Both the position numbers and the translations under genes were made by a program. From contig OZ020524.1 of the NCBI GenBank assembly GCA_963971425.1, positions 19,335,022-19,399,021 of the forward strand: a DNA stretch of 64,000 bases, written 5' to 3'. Of this stretch, positions 11,220 to 26,454 are shown piece by piece; position 1 is the first letter of the stretch, and each line of letters begins with the position of its first letter. This DNA comes from Bryoerythrophyllum caledonicum. Taxonomy: Eukaryota; Streptophyta; Bryopsida; Pottiales; Pottiaceae. The notes beneath the pieces are model-generated. The model made no database searches, was not told where the DNA came from, and was given only the letters and a program-made list of their open reading frames with translations.

Positions 11220-12861
11220 TGGACTCCTGATGCGGCGTCTTGTTCCATGCCCCGAAGATTTTATGTAGCGCGGCGACTGCATACCATCAGACCTGCGATG
11301 ATTCCTAGACATTTATCCTGAAGCGTTCGCAGTTGATGAAGGTAGGGTAGCAGAGAAAGTGCAACACCATCGCTGAAAAGCGGGACCATTGTCGACGCCC
11401 ATCTTGCAGGACTCCACAACCTGGAAACTTCTGCAAAACCACCCGCAGTACTCTACACATGGTTCAGCATCCTTCATGTACTTACTGATATAGTGATGAC
11501 AATGGCGAATAAAAACCTCTTCTTTCAAGAATATATGGTAAAGAGCGTATACTACAAGCACGAAGGTCGCTTTTCTCTCAATTATAAACCTGGAAAAGGT
11601 CTAGATCTCTCGAGACGAACTTCACTCACTCTCTTTGCGAGGCCTCATAATACTAAGTAAAAAACGACTGGTTTGCTACTGGTGGCGTGATCTAGGCCAC
11701 CAGTAGAAACACGTACTTACAAAAATTCATAAAATTTGATTGAACGAATAGGAGGATTCAAAGTGAAACAAAGGTATTTTTCTTCCCTACATTGAGAGGA
11801 TTAGCAGACTTTGACTTCATAGATGTACCCATGGCCAAAATGCAATGTGGAGTAAATTAGAAAAGGAACAAGAAAGGTAATGGCCTTCTCCCAAAAAAAT
11901 TGTGAAATTTATCAAATTCTTTGTTCATCTTGTGTTTAACTTTAGCTTAACCCTTTTAGGATGAGAGGCCCATAGGTGGTCACCTTTGGAGTAATTTGCA
12001 AATTGACAGACCGGTACTTCATCTCTGTTTGATCTACGGCCTAATTTGAGTTCCTTGGATCCCTACGCTTCCAACTAATACAGTGAGGATGTGCCCCAGG
12101 ATATGATGGGTGAACTATAGTGAGGTTTGTAGTATCCGGTCACAATGAAATGTACCCACTATGTAGATGATGTAATTAGTTGCAAGCAATCTCAGCCCTG
12201 AATCACCTCACACGATAGTGAATTTTCAGTTTCAAAATAGGGAAGTAAATTCTACATGTAATAAAACAATACCCATTTTCAGAGGAATAAAATCATGCAA
12301 ATCAATCTCATTCTAAAATTTCAATCACCGTATCCTCATATTAATCTTATTCCAAAAAAATCCAAATACATTTTCATACTCAAATTATGGACTTTTTTAT
12401 TCACAAGCTTCAAATTAAAAAGTGAACCTAACAGTACAATTAGAATCTAAATTTCTAAATCAACAACTTTCTTTCCTACACCACCTCTGAAATACTCTTC
12501 CAAATAACAATTTTTTAGAGTCACCCTCAGGCCTTCAACAAGACGGAATTTGCTTTCAAACGCCAAGCCAACCATTTGAGGGAATTAGTCCAACAAAAGA
12601 TTCATAGCCATAAGAGCACATTCATCGCTTGAAACAGATCATCAATGAAGCATAGTGGTAGTCACACCTCTTACATTCCTAGTTAAGAAGACTCACAGCC
12701 TCCGGAGATCTTAAAGAACAGTAAAATAAAGGAGATCAAGTCACAACTCACTACAAAGAGCTCCACAGACGTGTAAGAAAATGGTACCCTCACTTGAAAA
12801 CCAGGAAAGTAGAGTCGCCAAATATACTCCTCTAGATCTCCCTTTCCAAGTACTTTTACTA
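11220..12861. other. Spacer between copia remnant and BRO1 gene; one small palindrome
   Basis: About 1.6 kb without a gene I can support. At 11676-11706 there is a perfect 11-bp inverted repeat (ctactggtggc / gccaccagtag) around a 9-nt loop. The minus-strand open frame at 11313-11561 is unrecognised and not called. Confidence 0.45.
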
Positions 12862-16612
<3,751 letters not shown>

Positions 16613-17891
16613 GTTTCCAAATCCAAGCTCTCAGCGTGAGACCCACCACACATCCACGCGGTGGAAGCTGATAAACGCATCACTGTTTATAATCTGAGCA
16701 TGAAATCCTCCATCTCCAAAGCGCTCCACTCTTCCTCTCTTGCAGTGCCCCCACAACCCAGCAGCTCCATCATCACCGACCACCAAGTCCGTCTTCCATC
16801 CTGTGTCAGGCTCTCCAGAACCTACCATAAAACGTCATAGCCACAAGGCATTCCAACGTTCTGTCCCTGCTCTGTCACCCACCGACAACAACCATCCATT
16901 GATCTTCTCATGTGGGTCTTCAACCTCACAAGCTCACGACTTTTCTGCACTAGAGGGAGGAACACCAATCTTCTGAGAGAAAGGTACATCAAGAGCCTGT
17001 TCTTAAAACACAAACCGGCAGTGAAGAACTAGATTATAACACCTAGAGTTGTTGATTCAAACTCGCATTGTGAAAGATCTAAGTGCACACCACTTCACCT
17101 CAGCGCTTGGAAAGTGAACATACAGAAGAGAACTGGCAGTGCTACTCACCGTGGATCATCGGCAAGCGCGTGTGGCACTAGAGTGAGATCGAAGGAGAGT
17201 GATTCAAATTGCAGACCTTGGAGAAGGTCCTTGCATTCAGTCAACTAGGCTAAAATCATGGAGTGTTTCCATGTTTTATTTAGGTGAGGTTGATGATCAG
17301 TCGGTTGGAATTTGGCGGTTTTTCTTGGGAGGACCCACCGGAGCCGATTTGAATGGTGCCTTTTCGGGCAGTGCACGCAGATGTGGAAGCGAGCTGCAAC
17401 GTCTGGGTTCGTGCTTCTGAGGTTTTTAGGCCGCTATCGGTGATTGCGGAATAGTTTGGTGAGTTCCCGTTGCAGGTTTTGCATCGCCGTGTCATTGCTT
17501 CATTGCTTTGTTGGCATGTGTGTTAATTTATTCCATTACTGAAATATAGTAATAGGGATATTGACCCTTTAGTGCCTGGGAGGCCCAAACGTAGTCTGTG
17601 GGGGGTGGAAATGCACCGTTGCAGTCAACAGAGGAAACTAGCGCCAAAGCATTCTTCACAACAGAGGCAGCCCAGCTTATGATGATTCTAATGAGACTAT
17701 TGCTGCAAGAATTGATGAAGGCTTTAGCAAACTATAGTGATTTCCATGAACTAGTGTCACGATGATATGTATCTCATGTCTATATGGTGTTCTGCTTAAC
17801 CTATCATGCTCATAGAATCACCTAGGTCTCGTCGGTCATGCTCTGCACTACAGGGTTCGAAGCGAGTTTCAACCACCACATTTGGTTCACC
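16613..17891. other. Upstream region of the BRO1 gene
   Basis: Should hold the BRO1 promoter and 5' UTR (read leftward). Moderately GC-rich around 16640-16900 and 17280-17480. Short open frames on both strands have no recognisable similarity; I call none. Confidence 0.4.
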
Positions 17892-17894
17892 TTA

Positions 17895-18342
17895 GAGCGT
17901 CCCCATCCACCCACAGACCCATGTAACGGTGTGGGGTGGAGTCCAGATAGGTGCTCCACTGGGAAGCGGAGCACGTAGGCAGCGACGTCGAGTTGCCCTC
18001 CGGCTAGGCTCCCGCCACTCTTTGCCGGAGGCCAACGCGCTGAATTTTGCACCCAGTGAGTACACTTCCTACCAATTTCCGGCGTAAAGGCAAAGTTGTA
18101 AGTAAGTTTTCGGCACTCTTTGGAATACAGACAGGAACGAGTGCAAAGCTTTTTCGATACCTAGGTGAGGAAAACTTTGGGCTCTTTTTTGGAACTTTGG
18201 TGAAGAAAACTTTTGGTGTTTTTTGGGAGTACAATCGTTGGTGGGTTCATCGGTGAGACCTTGTAAAGCTTGCCTATTAGCAGGCTAATAATACCCTTGT
18301 CCCGGTCTCCTCACCAGAGGCGTATCAGGGGTGAGGATGCTC
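17895..18342. mobile_element. PIF/Harbinger-like MITE, 448 bp
   Basis: Left end GAGCGTCCCCATCC and right end (inverse) GAGCATCCTCACCCC are imperfect inverted repeats, flanked on both sides by TTA (17892-17894, 18343-18345), the PIF/Harbinger target duplication. Ends resemble those at 3993-4383. No coding capacity. Confidence 0.65.
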
Positions 18343-18345
18343 TTA

Positions 18346-19470
18346 TATGGTATAGAGAGGCTTCATTGGGAATAAAGGGTCTGAGAAGGAGGGCAAGGGC
18401 GATAGCTTAGGCCGGCAAGGAGACCCCTTATTTTAAGTAAAGCCCCCACAAGCGGGCCTCTCTCAGCGTTATATTTGTTCTGCCCTGGATAGTTTTGGTG
18501 AGGAAGTCGTAAGCCCCGCTTGGAAGGAATAAATCTTGTGAAGAACCATGAGTCTTGCTGAAGAGTGTATTGTTTCCAAAGAGCATTGTTCAAATCAACA
18601 TGCCCGACAATAGAGCACGTGCTATGTGTGGATTTAAAGAAAAATAGATCATATACACAAATTTACATTGAGCACATGCATCTCAAGTTTTGGCAGGTGT
18701 TCATTTTCAAGCAGGTGTATGTTAGTCAAAGACTGCATATATATTTCCAATTAGTATAGACATTCCAGTTGCGTTGGTCCACACTATATATAGTAAATGG
18801 TGTAGTTTCCATTTATAAGCCCTCCAATCCATCCCATTATTATGGCATCTAACAATTAGTCACCATCAATATCCATACTTTTACCATTTAATATTCTAAT
18901 CAACAATCTAATAGTTTCATTACGTCCTCTAATAGAGGTATTCAAAGTGAGTACATGGTTTGTTGGATAGATTCTTTTGAATGCATAGCGAGGGTTTCCA
19001 TAAGATGCCACATTTAACTACATCTGGACTTTTGGACAAAATCTGGACTTTGGATCAAGTATTGATATTCAAAGCAAGACCGTAAGATCCTACCAGGATA
19101 AGATTGAGACAAGGTATTGTGACTAGGAATCTGGGAATCTTCTATTAATTTGGGAGTGAGCCTTAGAAAATAGGGACAACTGTAACTTTCTTGTAGGAAT
19201 GAAGTATAAAAAGGCATCAAACGACAAAGTTGGATCTGGCGATCCAAGATACATTGCTTATATAGGGGGATCCTACGGTTTGTGGACACATGTAGGGGCA
19301 ATTAATGTAGTGCACAAGAAACAAAATAAGCATCCAAATAGGCGTTAAGAATGGAGGTAATAACAAGTGACTATTTTATTCATAGAATAAATTGAATGAC
19401 AACCAACGGCTGGAGAACTCAATGTAGAGATTACTCGTAAGTATGACCTCGTAATACTCGGTCCATGTGC
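18346..19470. other. No recognisable gene
   Basis: Repeat-like spacer. 18360-18560 is GC-richer and might be organelle- or repeat-derived, but I cannot identify it. A degenerate gtaagatcctaccagg motif at 19081 is a stray copy of the palindrome family described at 23950. Confidence 0.35.
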
Positions 19471-19477
19471 CATTGTT

Positions 19478-20060
19478 CTAGCAGTCTACGTTTGTACTTT
19501 CCATCCATGTGGTGCCCACGCAGTATTCTTTTACCAAGGCGTAGGAGCACAGTGGAAGGATGAACGGAAGCAATGTTGTTACAATGTTGGGTATAACATT
19601 TGATGCGTTGGGTAACGTCATTTCACCATGCCATGATTGTGGAAAGTAACAAGCAAAGTCTCCATTTAAGACATGCCACATTGGCTGGTCATCAACCATC
19701 AATACTTTGTCACGAAGGCAGAATTGCTCCATCTTCCGGTCCGTTGAGAGTCTTGCAAGAACCTTGTTGCAGAAAGGATACAATTGTGGCCCTGAACACT
19801 TGCTTCGTCCGTAAAAAAAAATAAGTCTCGACCTTATGTCCTCAAGGAGGATGAATCATGACTTCAAGGACCTTTCTCAAGCGTGCTTGGACCATGGACG
19901 ACCATATACCAACTTGGAAGGACTTCAAAAGTATTGTGAAGAACTCTACCAGACTAGGCCAAACTATAATCTTGTTTCGATTAATGCGTCCGGGGGTGCA
20001 ATTATCGTATTGCGCAAAACAAAAAACTCCATTCACAGACAATACGATAACTTTCGGTGA
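19478..20060 (-). pseudogene. FCP1/NIF phosphatase-like domain, decayed copy B
   Basis: Minus-strand translation shows the order of an FCP1-homology (HAD-type, NLI-interacting factor) domain: motif-I region KVIVLSVNGVFC, then SLVEFFTILLKSFQVGIWSS, CSGPQLYPFCNKVLARL, and the motif-III-like KVLMVDDQPMWHVLNGD. Motif I has Ser where the catalytic Asp is expected (LSVNG against LDxNG), so catalysis is unlikely. The reading frame shifts once around 19845-19860, between the IWSS block and the CSGPQ block. It lies about 325 bp downstream of a second copy on the same strand, suggesting tandem duplication of one domain. Plants have an FCP1-like group with LDVNG or LDLNG at motif I; this looks like a decayed member. 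Substrate unknown. Confidence 0.65.
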
Positions 20061-20384
20061 GTTGTCGCAGGCTCGTTGTGATAATAGAAAACGACAGAAG
20101 TTATAAACAACACCAATGGATCATAGGACATCCCTACACCCTGCCATCCCTACCACAAAAAACACATAGTACCCCCAGCTAGTGCGACCGTGTGGATCAC
20201 AGGATCCTACTATCCTAAGGATAATTGAGAGTGACAATTCAAGCAAGATAATGAGATCAAGTAATTACAGAGTAAGACGATGGCCACTCCATTAAAGAGT
20301 ATTTTATATAATAGAGGTACCACCTACAAGTTTATACTAAACCAAAAGATACAAAATATACACATCACTAATGACAGTGAGTAG

Positions 20385-22143
20385 TCAGACAAATGCGCCG
20401 CGGTTCAAATTCCATTTTAGAGAACATCCAAGTACGATATTTTGAGCCAATAATGATGATCTAAATTCACCAGAGCCCTCGCATCCGGCAAGGGGATGGG
20501 TACAAACAAATTCCGCCACAGGTAGATTTGAGTGACACATATCCTCCAGCCATGGAAGCATGGCGGTCATGGGGAACGTGTCCTTCATGTCACTTGTCCA
20601 TGTTTTAGGATGAATCGCACTGAACTCATCGTTGAGGAGGTTCTTCTCCGGGTTGTCGTCAATGAGCAATGTGAGACTAAGGTCCACGTGGTCAAAAGTA
20701 TTTTTGACTTTTTTGAGGTCCTTCAGCATGTATTCTTTCTCAACTTTGTTCCCCTTCTCTCGAAAAGCTAGACTTTGTAATTTCAGATTGGGACATAACT
20801 ACCAAGTCCTTTTTCTATATAGAAGAACTTTCCAAAGCAAACGGTAACATGCTATGGATGTTTTTCTTCATGGCGCAGCTCCATATCACAACAATAGCAT
20901 TATTTATCAACACCTTCAAAAAGTTTGCTCAGTCGGGTCTAGCGACAGTTTTGCGCACCTTATCAAAGGATTTGTGAACTAAAAATCCATTCAAGTCCAG
21001 GACAACAGTAAACCGAGGTTCCTTTACCTTTGTTGATCTTGGTGCTCCTCTTTTCGCGAGTGCACCGAGTATTATTGCAGTAAATCAACGTTGCAAGTAC
21101 GAGTCATCAATACATTATAAGAAAACAGACAAAATAGTGGTGGAAGTATAATGGTACAAAAGATTACCTTCTTTAGAGGGAGGAGGGACTTCATGCCGTG
21201 CGGATGAGGGAACCTTTTCACCACCATTAGCAGACCCCGTCATATCCCCTGCCCATATGTATAAAATCGTTAGTGAAGAATGCAGGACCTCTAAGCTATT
21301 TGCTAAAGAGCATACTTGCGGACCGTAGGATCCTACTATCTTCTTGAGGATGGTTGAGCCTGATATCCCCTGAAGATATTAGTATGAACATACGGAATAT
21401 TAAATACACGCATAACAACAAAGTGGTAGAAACATACTTTTTCCACTGGATTCGTGACCGAAGGTTGTTGCAGGTGGATCATCCCTTTGAGTATCATGTA
21501 ATAGACTAACAATAGGTCTCGGGATGATCCTAAAGCTTGATAGCTTACTATCATCGCTGAAATTTAGAGTGTCGTCAAGGTAGTTGTCCGGTACAGGAGA
21601 ATTGATAACCTTCCTCGGAGGGCTAAAGGACTTCAATCCCTGAGCGGCCTCCTGAAATATGCCAACAATAAGCTCCATGGCGACCGTCGCATCATTTGGT
21701 GCAGGTGAAACAATCCTATCCATGGATTGTAAACTAGCTAGTACATCTGCTGTCGATTCTTCTTCAGGGTCCGTAGTAAACACCTTGAAGGCTTTGCTAT
21801 AGGAAGGCTGAGGTGATGGTTCCACCTCCATCGGCATAGGAGGAATATAGCTAGCTAAGTTAACTAAACCTTCATCTATTCGTAACTCAATCTCCTCCTC
21901 AATTTCTATCCTCCTAGCATCAGCCTCCAAAGAACTCATGTCCTCAACCTCTCCTCCACGAGAAGTCAAATCCACTCCGCACTCATCGAGAAGATTGTCA
22001 ACTGTAGCCTAGATGGTGTCATCTTCTTCATCATAATCGGTACCTTGATTAACATGATCGATAACATACGTTGTTAATACGCGCTTGTAGTTGACATGCT
22101 CCGCCGCAGCCGAAGTAGAGGGCTCGTCACTGTAATCATCCAT
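20385..22143 (-). pseudogene. FCP1/NIF phosphatase-like gene, decayed copy A with acidic N-terminal region
   Basis: The best start is ATG at 22143 (MDDYSDEPSTSAA). An acidic, Ser/Pro-rich region continues to a donor near 21438, a short exon lies around 21250-21172, and an FCP1-like domain runs from about 21070 to 20385. Domain landmarks are TVVLDLNGFLVHKSF (motif I, second Asp replaced by Asn), IVVIWSCAMKKNIHSML, LKDLKKVKNTF, LTLLIDDNPEKNLLND and HPLAGCEGSGEF. In-frame stops interrupt otherwise conserved frames (TAG in the N-terminal exon near 22008; TGA at 20929-20931, where W is expected), and the frame shifts once or twice between the IWSC and LKDL blocks. I therefore call it a pseudogene. 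The exon map is approximate. Intervening sequence carries copies of the GTAGGATCCTAC palindrome. Confidence 0.65.
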
Positions 22144-22149
22144 TTTGAG

Positions 22150-22778
22150 AAGTTGCGCCTATAAAACAAGGTCAGTGAAGTCCTTGTTCTAGTTGTCAAG
22201 TACACACGGACAACCAATGACGAAGATGTATGGACAGGGGGTATAGGTAGAAGGGATGGACCGTAGGATCCTACCATCTCCTTGAAGATGACACACATAA
22301 ATACCAACGGCGGCCTTGTTTAGAAGAATTTCTTCCAAGGAAAGACAAGTAGGGATAGTAGGATATTACGATCCTATAGTACTCATCCAACGACAAGCAA
22401 GGACTCAATCACGGACAAATGGATACATTCATATATATATGGCGACTTGCAAAACCTATTGGAAGAGCATCATAGATCACATTATTCTCTTTGAAGTGGT
22501 TGTACGCACACGGCCATCATGTATTGCCTCAGTTGCCTGCAGGGGATGTGATTTGAAAATGAAAATTCAAAATATCCGTTTAAGAAATAAATCGCAGTAC
22601 ATCACCAATCACTTAACATTGTTATAGTTAGGTATAGTCATCTGAAGAATAGTGTGTCTCGTGATACAGTTTGGAGTTAGCATTCACTTAACATTGTTAT
22701 AGTTGTGTCCAATCGTCTAAACAATAACATGTCCGGCCATAGAGTTTGGAGTTAGCATGTGCATCATACATGGTTCTC
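22150..22778. other. Spacer with stray palindrome copies
   Basis: Contains gtaggatcctaccatc at 22262 and a degenerate gtaggatattacgatcc near 22350, plus two diverged copies of a 'cacttaacattgttatag' block (about 22610 and 22684) each followed by a similar 60-bp tail. No gene seen. Confidence 0.5.
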
Positions 22779-23769
22779 TCATGGGCCGGGACGGGTCATG
22801 GGAATCTGATCACCTGGCATTTGTAATTGCCTCTGGGCCCTGTTCTTACGCCTATTGTCTAATAAAGGATGCTCATCGTCCTTCTCGACCTCTTCCTCTT
22901 CCTCTTCCGACTCGCTAGGAGTGTCGCTGCTGGAAGAGACCGACGCTTTCTTCTTGCCCTTTGCCTTCTTCTTCCTCCTCTTCTCGCTCATAGTCAGCGC
23001 CGCCATGGTAGGTACCGTTATTGCCAGTGCCTGAGAAGTCTCCAAGATCTTGTTTGTTGTATCCAGCTCTTTAATTGCACAGTCCTTGGAATAGAAGACT
23101 TCAACCACTTGTGCGCCTTTCGTCTGTAAGGAAGAAAATGCAACATTAGATGAGAAGACAAGATGAATGCATATGAGGATGCCAAGAAGGTGAGAGAAGA
23201 GACTCCAAAGAAGCAAAGAGAGATGCTCTAGAGATCGTATGATCGCCCTTTGAATCCGACTTCTTCTTGTGAGACTTCTTACTGGGAGGCTCCTCCGCAC
23301 TACAAACTATAGCCCGTTGCTTCTTCTTTGGTGGTGTAGGAGGAGTTTCTTTCTCCAAGTTCTTGTTGTAGCTATCGTGATTTGCCCACAGCTCCTTCCA
23401 GCCCTCAAAAATCCGCTTACCATTGACATTATGAGACAAAACCGTGAATCCATAATCCTTCACAGAGTCGTTAAGTTTGGGGACGAGACCAGCCTTGTCA
23501 ACGACTAAGCCATACACTCTCGAACAATCAGAACTCACCACAAACTCAAAAATGATAAGGAGGATAATGCTTCTTCTTAGGTGCTCCAATTCTAAGACCT
23601 CCAGGTTATTTATTGAAAGCTGAAACGTATCGGCAGCTGGCTTCTCTGGATCGGTTATAAATATCATTGGCGCAATGAGTACTTCCTTCTTCTTGTTGAG
23701 AGTCCAATGTAGACCCCATTTGACGACCTTGTCCGCCAAAAAGAATGCGGTAATTTCACGATTAGTCAC
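22779..23769 (-). CDS. Unrecognised charged protein gene, at least two exons
   Basis: The upstream block (about 23769 to 23225) encodes a mixed sequence with segments such as NNLEVLELEHLRRSIILLI and IFEGWKELWANHDSYNKNL, then a basic Pro/Lys-rich tail (PPKKKQR, KKSHKKKSDSK). A clear acceptor (tccttacag, AG at 23125-23124) opens a second block running to a TGA at 22779-22781. That block holds a helix (SKDCAIKELDTTNKILE), a Lys-rich stretch (EKRRKKKAKGKKK) and an acidic Ser/Glu run. The 5' start and the first donor are not certain. It looks nuclear because of the basic clusters. I do not recognise the family. Being on the same strand and about 650 bp upstream of the FCP1-like copies, it might be part of a duplicated repeat-borne locus. 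Confidence 0.45.
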
Positions 23770-23949
23770 TAAGACACAGACTCAGAGCCGACGTGCTTGA
23801 GCCCGGCGGAGACACAATCAATCAAGTTCTAGGACACCAGTCTGGATTTACGTCCTCCAGAGCGATGATGTTTTCCCTGTCCATACAAATTCTAGAATTA
23901 GATATTATAGATGTACCCTAAGCTGTTGATGGTAATTTGGCAATTCACA

Positions 23950-24478
23950 AGGGGATGGTAGGATCCTACTATCTCATTGGAAATGGTAGGATCCTACCAT
24001 CTCTAATGCGATAGTAAGATCATATTATCTTGTGGAAGATCGTAGGATCCTACCATCCCAAAGGGATGATTTCATCATTCCATCTTCTCGGGGATGGTAG
24101 GATCCTATCATCTCCAAGGAGAAGGTAAGATCATACTACCTTATGGTCGATTGTAGGATCTTACCATCCCCAAGGGGATTTAAAGATCATACCATCTTTC
24201 TGTGTATTGTTGGACCATACTATCTCGTGGGGGGATCGTAGGATCCTACCATCCCCTTGGGGATAGAAAATCATACCATCTCGTTGGAGATGGTAGGATC
24301 CTACCTTCCCCAAGGGGATAGAGAATCATATCATCTCGTTGGATATGGTAGGATTCTACCATCTTGTGGAAGATCGTAGGATCCTATCATCCTTAGGAGG
24401 ATGGTGGAAAAATACCATCTAGTCGAAGAGCGTAGGATCCTACCATCTCTAGAGGATAGTGGGATCCTACGGTCCCCT
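23950..24478. repeat. Array of the palindrome GATGGTAGGATCCTACCATC
   Basis: About 11 copies, some degenerate, of a near-perfect palindrome centred on GGATCC occur at irregular spacing of roughly 28-90 bp, interleaved with 'ccccaaggggat' and 'agatcatac(c)atct' blocks. Single copies lie at 20203, 21323, 22262 and, degenerate, at 19081 and 22350. This is not a simple tandem repeat, because spacer lengths vary. Confidence 0.9.
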
Positions 24479-24570
24479 CCACGATTGGTATGTGTTTATG
24501 TGAAGTTTGCGTATAACTTGATGTTTACTGTTTGTTATAAAACTGATATATACAAATTTACATGCTTTGA

Positions 24571-24640
24571 ACCAGGATTTGGAAGTCATACTAAAAATCC
24601 TTTAATCTTGAACCAGGATTTGGAAGTCATACTACAAACA
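24571..24640. repeat. Short direct duplication
   Basis: The block gaaccaggatttggaagtcatacta occurs twice about 42 bp apart, separated by an AT-rich linker. Confidence 0.8.
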
Positions 24641-24689
24641 CTATAGGGTATAAGTCTACTAAGCTTACTCACTTTTGGGCAAAAAAAAT

Positions 24690-26200
24690 ATACTACAGAG
24701 TATGTTTTTCATGGAGCCCTTTGTAAGAGGTCGCGAACGTTGAGGACCGTCCATCCAACTGGTGGTTGCTAATCCTGGCCGTCGAATCTGTGATGCTACC
24801 TGACATAATTACAAACAACGGCGCATTAATTTGGACGCATGGAATGAAGCCACGTGGCTCTGAATTTATGAAGGTGTTGGGCGCGGTTTTCGAGGGGTTC
24901 CTAGGCCGACGAGTTCCAGGCCAGCCAGTTTGTGTTTTTTTCCGCTCGGCAGTGGTTTGTTCTCCTCCTTGGCGCCGTTGAGTTTGGGTGAATTGAATTG
25001 AGGCGATGGCCATATATTCCGAAGCGAGTAGAGGCGGAGCTGGTGCAGAGCGTGATTGATGCGCGCAATTCAAGAAATCCAAGTCATCACATTCAATCAC
25101 TGTAGTGATTGAGAGAGAGCGCCAAGGATTAGCATGTTAGAAAACTTGTATGGAGATGAGGTGACATCATGTTCGTGGCGGGCGAGGTGCTGGAGTTCAT
25201 AGGGTTTAGCGCTCTTGAAAAGCGGTGCACGATCGGTGTCTGTGCGTGGAAGGTTGTCTTGGGAGGAGGGTCAGGCAACGAACCACAGAGTATATGAAGA
25301 CCGCAGAAGCGTTGAAGTTGGATCGCAGCTGAAGGAGGAGCTCCTGGATCGCAGTTCGCGCTCGGGGTGGCGGCGGCATTGTGTTTTTGGTAAGACATTG
25401 CCTGAAGTTACTGTTTTCCATTTCTCATGCTTTTTTTCCTTCTTCTGGTCTGATACATGTGGATCGACATAGCACGTACGTAGGTAGGGGACGTGTGGGG
25501 AGTGCTTGCAAGTTGTGGGTGTGTGCTTGCAAGTATTGTTTCTAATAGTAAGCTGCTCTCGTTTCCGCAGCTTGCTAATCAGTGTAAAATGAGGTGCTAG
25601 GATTGTTCGTTTCATTACATGTGTGTTTTAGTTGGACCTATAGTGGAAGATCGTCCATGGCTGGAAACAAATTGTTTGATTTAGGTTGCTACTTGATTAA
25701 TGTACACCTGAATTGTAGGTGATTGAAAAAGTTGTTGTGAGCGTGCAATTGTTCAGGATTCCATACAAGTTTTTACGTGAGCTTGGGTGGGACTTCTATC
25801 CGACCACTTCAGGGCTGCGAAGAAAAAGCACTGGAACTCATTGGTAAGTTTGCTCTCTTTCTAGTTTTTAATTTGTTTAGTGATTTTTTTGCTTCTCGTG
25901 TAATGTGTGAGTAGAGAGCGCAGCACGTACGTAAGTGCATGGCGAGTTTGTTCAGTCTAGAAAGAGGTGCTAGGCCAGTTCGTTTAAAGTTACTACTACA
26001 ATGATGTACACCTGAACTGTAGGTGATTGGGAAAGGAGTGTCTAGGCTATTTCCTGACGATTCCATACAAGTGGAGGACGTGAGCTAACAACGAAGAACT
26101 GGCCGATTGCTTCAGGGTTGCTTACAAAAAGCGGTGAAACTTAGATAATGTGCATTTCCATGTACACGTCTGATGATATGATTGATATGGTCTACTTCAT
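24690..26200. other. GC-richer stretch with partial duplication, no confirmed gene
   Basis: 24700-25400 is noticeably GC-richer than its flanks and could hold exons of a plus-strand transcript, for example a 43-codon frame from ATG at 25169 (MFVAGEVLEFIGFSALEK). I recognise no domain. A block starting gtacacctgaattgtaggtg (about 25701) recurs at about 26007, and both copies continue into a 'ttccatacaag' segment and a 'cttcagggttgc'-like segment, so part of the region is duplicated. Confidence 0.35.
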
Positions 26201-26269
26201 TGTATGGTTTCACTGTCGTGGTGGTTAACATGTTTGCGGTTTAGTTGTTCAATTATACGTCTTTGATAA

Positions 26270-26454
26270 ATACGTTGGGTTAGAGTAATATCTAGGTTGT
26301 TGAGCATACATGGATTGATGTGCATATCTGTGTAGATGTTCATACATGGGTTACAGTGTATATCTAGGTGGAGTACTATACAATGGTATCAATGTATATC
26401 TGGATTTGGGGCCATACCTAGGGTTAGTGTATATACCTCGGTTGATATGCATAC
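26270..26454. repeat. Degenerate GTATAT/GTATAC-rich repeat block
   Basis: Repeated phrases such as 'gtgtatatctaggtgg', 'gtatatctggatttggg' and 'gtgtatatacctcggttg' at 15-35 bp spacing. Same style as the arrays at 32.9-33.4, 35.5-35.97 and 56.8-57.05 kb. Confidence 0.6.

Noticed and set aside
18360-18560. Plastid or mitochondrial insertion
   Set aside because: GC-richer and unlike its flanks, but I could not match it to any organelle gene by eye.
23950-24478. CRISPR-like array
   Set aside because: Repeats are palindromic with irregular spacing and variable cores, and the context is plant nuclear DNA; not a CRISPR array.
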